From: Strigops habroptila
Lineage: Eukaryota > Chordata > Aves > Psittaciformes > Psittacidae
Length of the DNA stretch: 64,000 nucleotides
Reading direction: 5' to 3'
NCBI RefSeq assembly: GCF_004027225.2
Contig: NC_044279.2
Span: 29,552,705-29,616,704 of the forward strand
Part shown: positions 63,001-64,000 of the stretch, one piece after another
Numbering within the stretch: position 1 is the stretch's first letter
How the letters are laid out: each line of letters begins with the position of its first letter
Notes under the pieces: model-generated
Databases searched by the model: none
The model's input: only the letters and a program-made list of their open reading frames with translations
Told to the model about the DNA's origin: nothing
Program-made: the position numbers and the translations under genes

Positions 63001-63312
63001 CAAATTTCTGAACAGAGATGATATCAAGCATAGGCTTACATATTTTACTAACTTGGAAGTGCCATCACCAGTGATGTAATACAATTTTTCTTCCATTATT
63101 CTGTTGTTCTTTTTTCTCAGAAAGCTTGTGGTTTTTTAAATGCACCTTCTGGAAGGTTGTCCTTCTGGAAGGAAGAAGAAAGAAGTATGGACAGGTTTGG
63201 AATAGGCTTCCTTGCTGTGAACTGCTCCCCCATCTGAGAGCTATGTCCCAAAAAATAGAGGTCTTCTAGGTGCGCAATCTTAAACAGCTATGGTAATGAA
63301 ATGGGGGAGACA
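60041..63312. other. AT-rich unique DNA, no gene seen
   Basis: Nothing recognised beyond a TG repeat at 61196-61218. Confidence 0.55.
61196..61218. repeat. (TG)n microsatellite
   Basis: About ten TG units with one TA interruption. Confidence 0.85.
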
Positions 63313-63858
63313 TGGTTTCGTGGTTTAAGCCTGGCTGGTAACTCAGAACCACACAGCCGCTCTCTCACTCCCCCCCTTCTTTCTCCCCCAGCTCCCAGAG
63401 CTGTAACTCCCATGGGTTGAGATAAGAACAGCCCAATAACTAAGGTATAATACAAAACCACTACTGCTACCACCAATAATAATAACAATATGGGAAATGA
63501 CAAGGGGAAAGAATACAATTGCTCACCACCCGCCAACCGATACCCAGTCCAACCCGAGCAGCGATCTGGGCCTTCTGGGTAACTCCCCCCAGTTTATATA
63601 CTGGGCATGACGTGCTGTGGTATGGAATACCCTTGTGGCCAATTTGGATCAGGTGGCCTGTCGCTACTTCCTCCCGGCTTCCCCTCCTCCCTGGCAGAGC
63701 ATGAAACTGAGAAAGTCTTTGATCGGAGTAAACATTACTTAGGAAGAACTAAAAACATCGGTGTTATCAACGTTGTTCCTAGGCTGAAAGTCAAAAACGC
63801 AGCACTGCACCAGCTACTAAGAGGGAGAAAAATGACTGCTATAGCTGAACCCAGGACA
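63313..63858 (+). mobile_element. Solo LTR, avian ERVL type, well preserved
   Basis: It starts near TGGTTTCGTGGTTTAAGCC and ends CTGAACCCAGGACA. Blocks in order: CTCACTCCCCCCCTTC, GGGTTGAGATAAGAACAG, CACTACTGCTACCACCAATA, ACCCGAGCAGCGATCTGGG, the TATA-like TTTATATA, GGTATGGAATACCC, CATTACTTAGGAAGAACT and CAGCACTGCACCAGCTACTA. No gag, pol or env sequence follows, so it is a solo LTR left by recombination. Target duplications are not clear. Confidence 0.9.
63593..63600 (+). promoter_or_regulatory. Probable TATA box of the LTR
   Basis: TTTATATA sits just over midway through the LTR, the usual U3 promoter position. The aligned site in the 17.9-kb LTR is mutated (TTCACATA). Confidence 0.55.
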
Positions 63859-64000
63859 AGTGGACAGAATATTTGCAGTAGCAATGGTGTCCAGTCATGC
63901 TGGAAATTATATCTTTTCTAAACACAGTCCCACGCTTGGCTTTGTGGAAAGGCTATTTAGCCTCAGGCATTTGCCACTGATCTTTGCATCAACACAGAGG
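63859..64000. other. Sequence after the LTR, no gene seen
   Basis: 142 bases to the window edge. Nothing recognised. Confidence 0.6.

Noticed and set aside
1..64000. A new multi-gene system such as a defence or biosynthetic cluster
   Set aside because: No group of adjacent non-repeat coding sequences exists. The recognisable coding sequence belongs to CR1, and the one unexplained frame (23600-24178) stands alone.

Overview
The window looks like a gene-poor, AT-rich stretch of a bird chromosome. Two things support this: chicken-repeat-1 (CR1) LINE copies on both strands, many ending in the diagnostic ATTCTATG octamers, and solo LTRs of the avian ERVL type that end in CCAGGACA or a close variant. 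I find no host exon, tRNA, rRNA, CRISPR array or bacterial-style operon that I can defend.

By eye, 14 CR1 pieces cover about 12.8 kb (roughly 20% of the window). LTR sequence at four loci adds about 1.9 kb (3%). Ten CR1 pieces lie on the plus strand and four on the minus strand. They fall into at least three age or subfamily groups. The young group includes three long copies: the 5' 2.6 kb of a minus-strand element cut by the left window edge (1-2590), a mosaic 2.2-kb element (15622-17800), and a 3.6-kb element (55362-58948). The last carries most of ORF1 plus all of ORF2, broken by one in-frame stop and a short C-terminal frameshift. A CR1-Y-like copy lies at 14523-15028, and older decayed copies lie at 19470, 43263 and 45228.

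Layout: 0-4.7 kb holds a CR1 5' half and a short CR1. 4.7-14.5 kb is AT-rich DNA containing an inverted pair of LTR fragments (7846-8097). 14.5-19.8 kb is a nest of CR1, mosaic CR1, solo LTR and CR1. 19.8-30 kb is mostly unique, with one unexplained 193-codon hydrophobic open frame (23600-24178, minus) and a solo LTR. 30-42 kb is nearly bare apart from one short CR1 and a GC-rich TG...CA block. 42-60 kb holds eight CR1 pieces. 60-64 kb is unique sequence ending in a well-preserved solo LTR.

The recognisable coding sequences belong to CR1. ORF1 has a Cys-rich N-terminus, a predicted coiled coil, a basic linker and an SGNH-esterase-like domain. ORF2 has an APE-type endonuclease, a reverse transcriptase and a C-terminal domain. 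Together they would copy CR1 RNA into DNA at a nicked target, starting from its 3' end. That 3' end carries a 7-bp hairpin whose stem is conserved and whose loop varies between copies, followed by the octamers. All ORF2 copies seen are disabled. Every unnamed stretch longer than 300 bases is listed below as 'other'.
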